DNA from: Aquiflexum balticum DSM 16537
Lineage (GTDB): Bacteria; Bacteroidota; Bacteroidia; Cytophagales; Cyclobacteriaceae
Direction of reading: 5' to 3'
NCBI RefSeq assembly: GCF_900176595.1
Contig: NZ_LT838813.1
Span: forward strand, 930,001 to 994,000
DNA: 64,000 nucleotides
Shown here: positions 1 through 7,893 of the stretch, one piece after another
Layout of the letters: every line of letters starts with the position of its first letter
How positions within the stretch are numbered: the stretch's first letter is position 1
The notes under the pieces: generated by a model
Databases searched by the model: none
Seen by the model: only the letters and a program-made list of their open reading frames with translations
What the model was told of the DNA's origin: nothing
Made by a program: the position numbers and the translations under genes

Positions 1-658
1 ACAGGAAAATTCCCAAAATCCAAACAAGATTGGACAATTGCCTTTTGGAAATAATTACCAAAACAGAACCATACCCATCTATCCTATCCCCTTCCCGATC
101 AAGAAATGAAAGAATCAATAGATTGATGCAGGCCAAAACCGAATAAGCCCCAAAAAAAAGATAGAAAAAATGGTTTAAATATTCTTTTGGGGCCAAAAGC
201 ACAGGGACCAAAACAATACCTGCCACATAAAATACCGCAGTGGAAATTTCCTTCAGCCAAGAGGCCCTTTCACCTATCCATCTTATTAATCCCATCCAAA
301 AAATCATCATCAAAGCTAAAACCGATCCCGGTAAAACTATAAATTGGATTTGAGGAAAAAACATCAATAAACACACGCCAAACAAAATCAGGAGTAACCA
401 GATGATAATTATGGATTTAAAATATTGTTGATGAAAGCGGTGCCTTTTGGAAATCGCAGTTCTCCCGGTAAATTTTGCATCCAATAAATGATCAAAAGTA
501 TAAATCCCCCAAACGGCCAAGCCTAAAAGAACATAAGTCAAAAACGGACTTTTGACATCCAATAAATCGGAAAAAAAATACATACCCGCACAAGCCCCTA
601 GCACCACGTCTAGAGATAAAAGATTGATGGCAAGTAAAAAATATTTGATCTTTTTCAT
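1..658 (-). CDS. UbiA-like polytopic membrane protein, C-terminus beyond window
   Basis: Open frame reading leftwards from an ATG at 658 to the window edge, about 219 residues with no stop; the nearest upstream in-frame codon that could extend it is cut off by a TAA. The protein is strongly hydrophobic with about six membrane spans. It carries a FDHLLDAK motif near residue 55 and a FLDREGD motif near residue 190, spaced and shaped like the two Asp-rich, Mg-prenyl-diphosphate binding motifs of UbiA-type prenyltransferases. The assignment is therefore UbiA-superfamily-like, but the acceptor substrate cannot be inferred and the first motif is not the usual NDxxDxxxD. It lies just downstream of the ATP synthase operon terminator, in the same orientation. 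Confidence 0.6.
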   Translation of the reverse strand, partial: MKKIKYFLLAINLLSLDVVLGACAGMYFFSDLLDVKSPFLTYVLLGLAVWGIYTFDHLLDAKFTGRTAISKRHRFHQQYFKSIIIIWLLLILFGVCLLMFFPQIQFIVLPGSVLALMMIFWMGLIRWIGERASWLKEISTAVFYVAGIVLVPVLLAPKEYLNHFFYLFFGAYSVLACINLLILSFLDREGDRIDGYGSVLVIISKRQLSNLVWILGIFL

Positions 659-768
659 GGCGACGAATCGAGGAAGTTCCCAAATTTAATTCCTCTTTTG
701 TTTTTCATCCATCTGTATTTTATATATTGAAGCAATCATGGCAGCAGAAGTTGCAAAAGCCATTAAAT

Positions 769-796
769 GAAAAAAGCCACCTATTGGCAGCTTTTA
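769..796 (-). terminator. Rho-independent terminator of the atp operon
   Basis: On the minus strand the sequence reads AAAAGCTGCC, loop AATA, GGTGGCTTTT, followed by T residues. All ten pairs form if two G-T wobbles are allowed. It sits 20-50 bases after the atpG stop codon, where termination of the long minus-strand operon is expected. Confidence 0.75.
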
Positions 797-817
797 ACTT
801 GGTTTATTGTTTTAATA

Positions 818-1687
818 TCAATTACCTTCCAACGCATTTGCACCAGCAACAATCTCAAGGATTTCATTGGTGATAGCAGCTTGTCGGGATCTGTTGTATA
901 ATAATTTGAGTTCTTTCAACAATTCTCCTGCATTTTCAGTAGCCTTGTCCATAGAGGTCATCCTGGCCCCGTGTTCTGAAGCATTGCTTTCAAGAACAGC
1001 TTTATAAAGCTGCGTTTTCAAAGCCGTTGGAACCAAATCCTGAACCACATATTCCTTGGAAGGTTCAAGGATATAATCGGTACTTACTTCTTTCTTTTCT
1101 GAGGCATCAACACCCATAGGAAGGAATTGTTCGACAGTGACGTCCTGAGTAGCTACATTTCTGAAATGGTTGTACACCATAGCTACATGATCGAATTTCC
1201 CTGATTCAAAACCTTTCATGGCATAAAGTGCAATTTCCCTGACTTCATCGTATTTCACATCTGCGAAAATTCCATAATAATCAGAATTGATTTGGTATCC
1301 TCTTTTTGAAAAATATTCAAAAGCCTTTTTTCCTAGGGGAAGTATCGTGACGTCGGCGGCTTTAAATCTATTTTCCAATAAGTAAACAGCTGCTTTAATA
1401 GCATTGGAATTGAAAGCTCCGCATAGGCCTTTATCAGAGGTCATGACTACCAACAAGACACTTTTGACTTCTCTCTGTTGTGCATAGACCACATCCAACT
1501 CACCTCCCATTCCGGATATGACATCATTGAGAATAGAGGTAAGTTTTTGAGAATAGGGACGCATTTTCAATATCCTATCCTGGGCCCTTCTCAGCTTTGC
1601 TGCAGCTACCATTTTCATGGCTCTGGTAATCTGCTGGGTAGAAGTGACCGAGGTGATCCTTTGCTTTACTTCCTTAAGGTTGGCCAT
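818..1687 (-). CDS. atpG: ATP synthase F1 subunit gamma
   Basis: 289 residues, normal length. The N-terminus (MANLKEVKQRITSVTSTQQI) and C-terminus (coiled-coil with RQAAITNEILEIVAGANAL) are the two conserved helices that form the rotating shaft inside the alpha3beta3 ring. It couples proton flow through Fo to ATP synthesis at the inner membrane. Last gene of the minus-strand atp operon, 78 bases after atpA, followed by a hairpin terminator. Confidence 0.97.
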   Translation of the reverse strand: MANLKEVKQRITSVTSTQQITRAMKMVAAAKLRRAQDRILKMRPYSQKLTSILNDVISGMGGELDVVYAQQREVKSVLLVVMTSDKGLCGAFNSNAIKAAVYLLENRFKAADVTILPLGKKAFEYFSKRGYQINSDYYGIFADVKYDEVREIALYAMKGFESGKFDHVAMVYNHFRNVATQDVTVEQFLPMGVDASEKKEVSTDYILEPSKEYVVQDLVPTALKTQLYKAVLESNASEHGARMTSMDKATENAGELLKELKLLYNRSRQAAITNEILEIVAGANALEGN

Positions 1688-1765
1688 AAGATATTATTGT
1701 AAGAAAAGAAATATTTTGTAAATAAATCCGGAGAAAACGGGTTGTCTCCGGATTGATTGGTTAAA

Positions 1766-3346
1766 TTATTGTTTGGCATACTTGGCAGACAAATCCTTGG
1801 CTGCTTGTTCCAGGATTTTTCCGGCCGCATCGATATCATTCTTAAGGATCAATTTCAAAGCCTCAGGATGACTGCTTCTCAGGAGATTGAAAAACTCTGC
1901 TTCGAACTGTCTTGCTTTCTCAACCGGGATGCTATCCATAAATCCTTTGGTGGATACATAAATAATCGCAACTTGGTATTCAACCGGAACCGGAGCATAT
2001 TGTGGTTGCTTAAGAATTTCCTGATTTCTTCTTCCCCTTTCAATAATTCTCTTAGTTGATGCATCAAGATCAGAACCAAACTTGGAGAAAGCTTCCAATT
2101 CACGGAACTGTGCCTGATCAAGTTTTAGTGTACCGGCCACTTTTTTCATAGACTTGATCTGCGCATTACCCCCAACCCTCGATACAGAAATACCCACGTT
2201 GATAGCAGGACGGATACCGGAGTTGAAAAGGTTGGTTTCCAAGAAAATCTGACCATCAGTGATGGAAATAACGTTAGTTGGAATATAAGCAGATACGTCA
2301 CCACCTTGGGTCTCAATGATCGGTAAAGCTGTCAATGAACCTCCACCTTTTACCAAGTGCTTGATGGATTCAGGTAGGTCGTTCATTTGCCTTGCAATTT
2401 CATCAGAATCATTGATTTTGGCGGCTCTTTCCAATAATCTTGAGTGCAGGTAGAATACATCACCCGGATAAGCTTCACGTCCCGGAGGTCTTCTCAATAA
2501 TAAGGAAACTTCGCGGTAAGCAACTGCTTGCTTGGAAAGATCATCAAAAATAATCAAAGCGGGTCTACCTGTATCTCTTACAAATTCACCTATACAAGCT
2601 CCTGTAAATGGTGCATAGAACTGCATTGGCGCCGGATCTGATGCTGATGCTGATACGACTACTGAATATGGAAGTGCGCCGCCTTTTTCCAAAGCTGATA
2701 CTATACCTGCTACTGTTGAAGCTTTTTGACCGATAGCTACATAGATACAGAATACGGGCTCGCCTCTTTCGTAGAATTCTCTTTGATTCAAAATAGTATC
2801 AATGGCCACAGCGGTTTTACCGGTCTGACGGTCACCAATGATGAGTTCACGCTGTCCTCTTCCGATCGGAATCATGGAGTCAATCGCTTTGATACCGGTT
2901 TGAAGTGGTTCGGTTACCGGCTGACGGTAGATTACACCGGGAGCCTTTCGTTCCAAAGGCATTTCGTACAAATCACCTTCCAATGGCCCTTTTCCATCAA
3001 TGGGATTGCCCAAGGTATCCACTACCCTGCCCAACATACCGTTACCCACCTTGATAGAGGCAATTTTCTTAGTTCTTTTTACATTGTCACCTTCTTTGAC
3101 CAATTTGGAATCACCAAAAAGTACCGCACCAACATTGTCTTCTTCCAAGTTGAGAACCATGGCCTTAAGACCATTGTCGAACTCCAACAATTCACCGGCT
3201 TGGGCTTTGGTAAGTCCATATATACGTGCTACACCATCCCCAACTTGGAGGACGGTACCCACTTCTTCAAGTTCAGTATCAGTCTTTGCATTAGAGAGTT
3301 GTTCTCTCAAAATGGCTGAAACTTCATCAGGTCTTATTTGTGCCAT
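1766..3346 (-). CDS. atpA: ATP synthase F1 subunit alpha
   Basis: 526 residues. Shows the alpha-subunit N-terminal segment ([14 protein letters not shown]), the beta-barrel, and the P-loop GDRQTGKT near residues 172-179, followed by the alpha-specific sequence [11 protein letters not shown] around residue 350. The regulatory nucleotide-binding, non-catalytic partner of beta. Lies between atpH and atpG. The genes for beta and epsilon (atpD, atpC) are not in the window; separation of atpDC from atpBEFHAG is common in Bacteroidota. Confidence 0.98.
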   Translation of the reverse strand: MAQIRPDEVSAILREQLSNAKTDTELEEVGTVLQVGDGVARIYGLTKAQAGELLEFDNGLKAMVLNLEEDNVGAVLFGDSKLVKEGDNVKRTKKIASIKVGNGMLGRVVDTLGNPIDGKGPLEGDLYEMPLERKAPGVIYRQPVTEPLQTGIKAIDSMIPIGRGQRELIIGDRQTGKTAVAIDTILNQREFYERGEPVFCIYVAIGQKASTVAGIVSALEKGGALPYSVVVSASASDPAPMQFYAPFTGACIGEFVRDTGRPALIIFDDLSKQAVAYREVSLLLRRPPGREAYPGDVFYLHSRLLERAAKINDSDEIARQMNDLPESIKHLVKGGGSLTALPIIETQGGDVSAYIPTNVISITDGQIFLETNLFNSGIRPAINVGISVSRVGGNAQIKSMKKVAGTLKLDQAQFRELEAFSKFGSDLDASTKRIIERGRRNQEILKQPQYAPVPVEYQVAIIYVSTKGFMDSIPVEKARQFEAEFFNLLRSSHPEALKLILKNDIDAAGKILEQAAKDLSAKYAKQ

Positions 3347-3377
3347 TGTATTTTTGTATTAATATTTTTCTTGATTA

Positions 3378-3938
3378 CTAGTATAATTTAACGAAATATC
3401 TCTGTGCAAACTTCATCCTTGCCTTTCTCAATTTGCCACTGATAGAATCATCCCAAAGTTTATCACCTACCTTGAGAACAAATCCTCCAATGAGGTCTTT
3501 GTCGATCTTTTCAACCAATTCTACCTTTTCCAGACCTGAAATTTCCTTGACAAGATTGATTATTTCTTCTCTTAGATCTTCTGTCAAGGGCAAGGTCGTG
3601 GTAATTTCAGCCACTTGAATATTCTTATAGACATTATATTGTCTTAAAAATTCCTTCGCGGTGGAAACCAAAACATTGGATCTTTTTTTTCTGGTGACAA
3701 GGTCAAAAAAGCTAATGGTCAATTTATTGGCTGATTTTCCGAGCAACAATTTTAAGATATTAAACTTTTTATCATAATTGATCACCGGACTATCCAAAGC
3801 TAATCCAACTGACCTGTTCTCATCAACAATGGATAAAAATGTCTTGAAATCTCCTTTAACTGCCTCAAGCACGTTATGCTCTTCAGCAAGTTCGAGAAGT
3901 GATTTGGCGTATCGGGATGCAACTCTGATATTCGACAT
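3378..3938 (-). CDS. atpH: ATP synthase F1 subunit delta
   Basis: 186 residues with the OSCP/delta layout: N-terminal six-helix part (VASRYAKSLLELAEEHN) and C-terminal part ending GGFVLKVGDKLWDDSISGKLRKAR. It joins the peripheral stalk (b subunits) to the top of F1. It starts one base after the atpF stop and precedes atpA, so translation is probably coupled to atpF. Confidence 0.95.
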   Translation of the reverse strand: MSNIRVASRYAKSLLELAEEHNVLEAVKGDFKTFLSIVDENRSVGLALDSPVINYDKKFNILKLLLGKSANKLTISFFDLVTRKKRSNVLVSTAKEFLRQYNVYKNIQVAEITTTLPLTEDLREEIINLVKEISGLEKVELVEKIDKDLIGGFVLKVGDKLWDDSISGKLRKARMKFAQRYFVKLY

Positions 3939-3939
3939 A

Positions 3940-4434
3940 TTAATTTAGCTTGATATCCTTCACCAATTCCTCAACCAGTTTTTGCTGGGAAGCATCAGAA
4001 GTAAAGTTTCTTTTCAATAATTTCTCTGCCACTGCCAATGATAAGATACCTACCTGGACTTTTAACTCTTCCAAGGCGGCAAGTTTTTCTGTCTCGATGG
4101 CAGCTTTTGCCTTTTCAAGCATCAATTGTCCTTCTTTTGCAGCCAGATCTTTTGCTTCTTCTACCATTTGTTTGGAAGTTTCGCTGGCCTGAAGCAACAT
4201 TTTATCTCTTTCAATCTTGGCTTCATGAATTATTCTTTCATTTTCCGCTTTAAGATTGGCCATTTCATTTCTGGCAATTTCTGCTGATTTCAGTGCTTCT
4301 TCAATGCTTTTTTCCCTTTCGTCCAATGCCGCAAGAATTGGTTTCCAGGCATACTTCGAAAGCAGGAAAAGAACGATCAAAAATCCAAGGGCGGACCAGA
4401 ATATCAATCCCAATCCAGGTGTAATGAGTCCCAT
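3940..4434 (-). CDS. atpF: ATP synthase Fo subunit b
   Basis: 164 residues: one N-terminal membrane span (IFWSALGFLIVLFLLSKYAW) followed by a long charged, alanine-rich coiled coil (residues 35-140) that forms the peripheral stalk. The length fits bacterial b subunits. Between atpE and atpH in the operon. Confidence 0.96.
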   Translation of the reverse strand: MGLITPGLGLIFWSALGFLIVLFLLSKYAWKPILAALDEREKSIEEALKSAEIARNEMANLKAENERIIHEAKIERDKMLLQASETSKQMVEEAKDLAAKEGQLMLEKAKAAIETEKLAALEELKVQVGILSLAVAEKLLKRNFTSDASQQKLVEELVKDIKLN

Positions 4435-4518
4435 ATTGATTTAATTTATTAGATTAACTGCGCTTGTTCAATAAATAAAAAGAGAGGGATTGGCCTAGCG
4501 CCAATCCCATAACTTTCT

Positions 4519-4773
4519 TTAGAAAGTGTAATCTCCCAATGCGATAAGTAGACAAACTACTACCGCAAACAAAGAAACCACCTCAATAAGAGCTGCAATG
4601 ATCAACATGGCAGTCTGGATTTTTCCAGCTGCTTCAGGCTGACGGGCAATGCCCTCCATTGCTTGACCACCGATTCTACCAATACCCAGACCTGCGCCTA
4701 TTGCGACAATTCCGGCTCCGATACCAGCACCCATCAGTGCAAATCCGGCAGTTAATAAGATTGAAGTTAACAT
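4519..4773 (-). CDS. atpE: ATP synthase Fo subunit c
   Basis: 84 residues, two membrane spans joined by the polar loop ARQPEA. The Gly-rich first span (GAGIGAGIVAIGAGLGIG) packs the c-ring. The carboxylate that carries the ion is Glu64 in helix 2 (LIEVVSLF). No Gln in helix 1 and no Ser/Thr after the Glu, so the Na+-binding signature is absent and proton coupling is inferred. Confidence 0.97.
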   Translation of the reverse strand: MLTSILLTAGFALMGAGIGAGIVAIGAGLGIGRIGGQAMEGIARQPEAAGKIQTAMLIIAALIEVVSLFAVVVCLLIALGDYTF

Positions 4774-4811
4774 ACGTGTTTGATTTATAAATTGAACAAA
4801 GTAATTACAGA

Positions 4812-5840
4812 TTAATGATGATCATGTTCCGCCACTGCCAAACCAATATACATAGCAGAAAACAGGGTAAATACATAGGCTTGTATGGTGGCGACCAATA
4901 TTTCTATAAAATTGATAAATACTACCATTATAGTACTTGCAACTCCAACAGCCAATGATTCGAATACAAATATCAGGGCAATGAAACTCAGGATAACAAT
5001 GTGGCCTGCGGTGATCGCAACAAAAAGTCGGACCATCAAGGCAAAGGGCTTGGTAAACAAACCAATGATTTCTACAGGAACGATGATCAACAATAATGGA
5101 ACCGGTACTCCGGGTGTTGCAAAGACGTGTTTCCAGTAATCTTTATTTCCATTGACGTTTGTAATAATAAAAGTAAAAATGGCAAGAGTGAAAGTTAAGG
5201 CAATATTTCCGGTGAAGTTTGCCGCTTCAGGAAATAGGCCCAAAAGGTTTCCTACCCAGATAAAGAAAAACAAAGTCAATAGATATGGTGTAAATTTCAG
5301 GTATTTTTTATGGCCAATATTCGGCAATGCGATTTCATCCCTCACAAAAATGACTATTGGTTCAATGAATGAAGCAATTCCTTTTGGTGCAGTACCTGGA
5401 TTTTTCTTGTAAAATTTAGCTGAATTAAGCATTAGAAAAAGCAATACAGCAATCACAATAAACATCATGGTCACGTTCTTTGTGATCGAAAAATCGTAAA
5501 AAGTCCTTGACTCATCTAAAGCACCCAATTGATAATTCTCATCAATATAGTAGCCGCTGACTCCGTATTCTTTACCGAACTTATGTGTTTCGTGATTCTG
5601 AAAATTTGAAGAAAGGAAGAATTCCAAACCTTGATCCGGGGAATAGATAATAACTGGTAGAGGAAGGGTAATATGGGTATGCCCAATTGTAGCAAAATGC
5701 CACTCATAATTATCCATTACGTGGGGTAGGATAAAACCTGTCTTACTCTCTTCATCACCTGCCGCCGAAACGACATTTGAAAAACCTAGCCAAAATACTG
5801 ATATTAAAATACTTAGGCAAAGAAATTTACGGACCATCAA
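4812..5840 (-). CDS. atpB: ATP synthase Fo subunit a
   Basis: 342 residues, longer than the roughly 270 of enterobacterial subunit a. The extra length is an N-terminal cleavable-looking signal (about residues 1-27) plus a periplasmic domain of about 90 residues, as is usual in Bacteroidota. The membrane part ends in the conserved segment IEILVATIQAYVFTLFSAMYIG, and the essential Arg lies in FALMVRLFVAITAGH. First of the classical atp genes here, after two small membrane-protein genes. Confidence 0.96.
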   Translation of the reverse strand: MMVRKFLCLSILISVFWLGFSNVVSAAGDEESKTGFILPHVMDNYEWHFATIGHTHITLPLPVIIYSPDQGLEFFLSSNFQNHETHKFGKEYGVSGYYIDENYQLGALDESRTFYDFSITKNVTMMFIVIAVLLFLMLNSAKFYKKNPGTAPKGIASFIEPIVIFVRDEIALPNIGHKKYLKFTPYLLTLFFFIWVGNLLGLFPEAANFTGNIALTFTLAIFTFIITNVNGNKDYWKHVFATPGVPVPLLLIIVPVEIIGLFTKPFALMVRLFVAITAGHIVILSFIALIFVFESLAVGVASTIMVVFINFIEILVATIQAYVFTLFSAMYIGLAVAEHDHH

Positions 5841-5855
5841 ATAATTATTAAGTAC

Positions 5856-6242
5856 CTAATCTGAATTCGGGCGCAAATTACTTATTAAGGTGTATATATC
5901 AAACAATAAGTAAAAGAAATAAATGATGAAGAAATTGACCACAAACAAAATTAAATTCTCAACTCCCATGAATAGAAGGATCGCAACAAAACCAACGCTT
6001 GCCAAAAACCTGATTCCGATACCTCCCAAAATGATACTTACAGAATTTTCTTTGCTGAGCTCAAGTAAATAATGGGTAAACATTCCAGTCAGCCAGGTCA
6101 GAATAACAAAAAAAGACAAGATGATCCACATCGTTTCATGCACCCATTCAGGCTTTATGAATTCCTGTAGCAAATAGATGATGCCTGCAATAAGCAAAGA
6201 AAAAACCAGTAATTTCAGGGTGAGTATTTTGATGGCTTTCAT
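5856..6242 (-). CDS. Small four-span membrane protein upstream of atpB
   Basis: 128 residues with four hydrophobic spans and a short polar C-terminal tail. It lies 15 bases upstream of atpB, the place where atpI is found in many bacteria, and very probably belongs to the same transcript. The sequence is not clearly recognisable as AtpI, so no symbol is given. A role in c-ring assembly or ion supply would be inference from position only. Confidence 0.75.
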   Translation of the reverse strand: MKAIKILTLKLLVFSLLIAGIIYLLQEFIKPEWVHETMWIILSFFVILTWLTGMFTHYLLELSKENSVSIILGGIGIRFLASVGFVAILLFMGVENLILFVVNFFIIYFFYLLFDIYTLISNLRPNSD

Positions 6243-6269
6243 AATTAAACTTGACAGGACGCAAAACTA

Positions 6270-6518
6270 TTACTTTTTATGTTCATCCTCTGGTTTTTGA
6301 TCGTTTTTCATTGTGATGTATAAATGGTAAAAAGCTACTATTATTGAGAGTAAGCAAAACAATAAAAGCCAGATGGGAAATTTCATCTGGCTTTTCTGTT
6401 GCACATACCAACCAAACCAAGTACCTAGACCTATTACCGTAAAAAGCTGAAAGGATAGACCTATGTACTTGAGGTAAGCATTAGAGTGAGGCGATTTGTT
6501 TTTTTGGCTCTCCGTCAC
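6270..6518 (-). CDS. AtpZ-like ATP synthase accessory membrane protein
   Basis: About 82 residues with the AtpZ/AtpI-type sequence YLKYIGLSFQLFTVIGLGTW followed by a short turn and a second span, then a Lys/Glu-rich tail. AtpZ proteins, with AtpI, are associated with Fo assembly and Mg/Ca transport. The longer open frame upstream runs deep into the bactofilin gene and lacks AtpZ character, so the GTG at 6518 is preferred; this still overlaps bactofilin by 38 bases in another frame. No strong ribosome-binding site is visible, which is usual in this phylum. Confidence 0.72.
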   Translation of the reverse strand: MTESQKNKSPHSNAYLKYIGLSFQLFTVIGLGTWFGWYVQQKSQMKFPIWLLLFCLLSIIVAFYHLYITMKNDQKPEDEHKK

Positions 6519-6921
6519 TTTGATTGGATTTGGATACGACCATGGATTGAGAGGATGTTGTAATCTGACATTTGCCGTTGAAAACAGCACCATTTTCAAC
6601 AATCAGTTTTTGGGTAGTAATGTTACCTGTGACCACAGCGGTTTTATTCAGATACAAGCTGCCGGTGCAAAAAACTTCTCCTTCTACTTTGCCTGAGATT
6701 TCTGCATCAGGGGCTGAAATATTCCCTTTAATGATTGCAGATTCTCCGATAACAATCTTTGTTTTGGATTGAACAATTCCTTCAAGTTGTCCCTCAATGC
6801 GGATATTGCCTGCCGCATCGATATCTCCCACGATTCTGGTTTCCTTTGAAATTACATTGGTGGAATTGACCATCTCTACGGCAGATTTTTTTTCGGTTGT
6901 TGTTGTTTTGTTGTTGAACAT
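6481..6921 (-). CDS. Bactofilin-type polymer-forming cytoskeletal protein
   Basis: 146 residues. A central stretch (about residues 20-115) has the short periodic GxIxxxGxI pattern of bactofilins (VGDIDAAGNIRIEGQLEG; KGNISAPDAEISGKVEGEVF), which folds as a right-handed beta-helix and polymerises without nucleotide. Flanking tails are polar and disordered, as in the family. It begins two bases after the stop of an M23 peptidase gene; bactofilin/M23 pairs are known from cell-shape loci (Helicobacter, Caulobacter), suggesting the filament positions this peptidase. Confidence 0.93.
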   Translation of the reverse strand: MFNNKTTTTEKKSAVEMVNSTNVISKETRIVGDIDAAGNIRIEGQLEGIVQSKTKIVIGESAIIKGNISAPDAEISGKVEGEVFCTGSLYLNKTAVVTGNITTQKLIVENGAVFNGKCQITTSSQSMVVSKSNQSDGEPKKQIASL

Positions 6922-6923
6922 AG

Positions 6924-7814
6924 CTAATCGAATGTTATGAATTTTTGGGGATTAAGTGGGGTACCTTTGTACCAAAGTTCAAAGTGAAGATGCTGTCCTG
7001 AGGTCAATTCTCCTGTATTTCCAATGATGGAAATGATTTCTCCTCCACGGACCACATCACCAATCTTCTTCAATAATACCGAATTATGTTTATAAATAGA
7101 AATCAATTCGTTTGAATGTTGGATGCTGATGATATATCCAGTCTCTAATGTCCATGTAGCCAGAATTACTGTTCCATCCGTTATGGCCTTTACCGGTTCA
7201 TTTTCTTTGGCTACGATATCCACTCCATAGTGGTTGTTTTGGGGATCAAAACCGGCAGTCAACACCCCTTTGATGGGTGAAAAGAAAAAAGTCTCCGTAA
7301 AGGTATTGGTAGAAGTTTCTATTTGGCCGGAAAAATCCAATGGTACACCTTCAAACTCCTTCAAAATACTTATAGTGGCTTCACTGGGTTCAAAGTTATT
7401 TTCCCTTTTACTCCCTGCCAGATTTAGTGAATCCTCTGTTTCCATGAATTCGAAGTCACTTTCTCCTGCAATCACCTTTTGTAAATTGGCCAAATATAGA
7501 TCCTTTTGACGAACAGCCAGAGAAAGAGAGTCAACGATATCAGACAAAACAATTATTTTGGCCGTGTTTTCAGACTCAATAAATACAGGATCAAACCATT
7601 GTCTCAGAATAGTTTTGGACATCAACAAAGAAAGTCCGAATATGATAATGAACAAAAAAGAAAAGAGTAATATGATTCTTCCAAAAGATATATTGAAAGA
7701 TCCTAAAACAGAAAAATCCTGTTCTTTTCTGATGACAAAAAGATACTTTGCCGTCAACCAGTTTGCTATTTTTTTCTTTAGACTCAATCTTTTACGATTT
7801 GTTTGGGGATTCAA
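6924..7814 (-). CDS. Membrane-anchored M23 metallopeptidase
   Basis: 296 residues. One membrane span (about 45-67), a short coiled region, then a C-terminal LytM/M23 domain (about 175-290) with the metal ligands visible as HYGVD and HLHFELW. Expected to cut peptide cross-bridges of peptidoglycan in the periplasm. The open frame begins with TTG (7814); no in-frame ATG occurs before the membrane span. It heads the transcript that continues through bactofilin and atp genes, and is divergent from porW/sprE with 79 bases between. Confidence 0.88.
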   Translation of the reverse strand: MNPQTNRKRLSLKKKIANWLTAKYLFVIRKEQDFSVLGSFNISFGRIILLFSFLFIIIFGLSLLMSKTILRQWFDPVFIESENTAKIIVLSDIVDSLSLAVRQKDLYLANLQKVIAGESDFEFMETEDSLNLAGSKRENNFEPSEATISILKEFEGVPLDFSGQIETSTNTFTETFFFSPIKGVLTAGFDPQNNHYGVDIVAKENEPVKAITDGTVILATWTLETGYIISIQHSNELISIYKHNSVLLKKIGDVVRGGEIISIIGNTGELTSGQHLHFELWYKGTPLNPQKFITFD

Positions 7815-7893
7815 AAATATAATAATAATCCAAAGCGTTTACTAATTTACATCAATTAGAGTAATTTGGCAGAATTATGCCCAATGCTTCAGC

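Noticed and set aside
492..683. Short minus-strand frame at the left edge
   Set aside because: It overlaps, in another frame, the UbiA-like membrane protein gene that reads through to the window edge.
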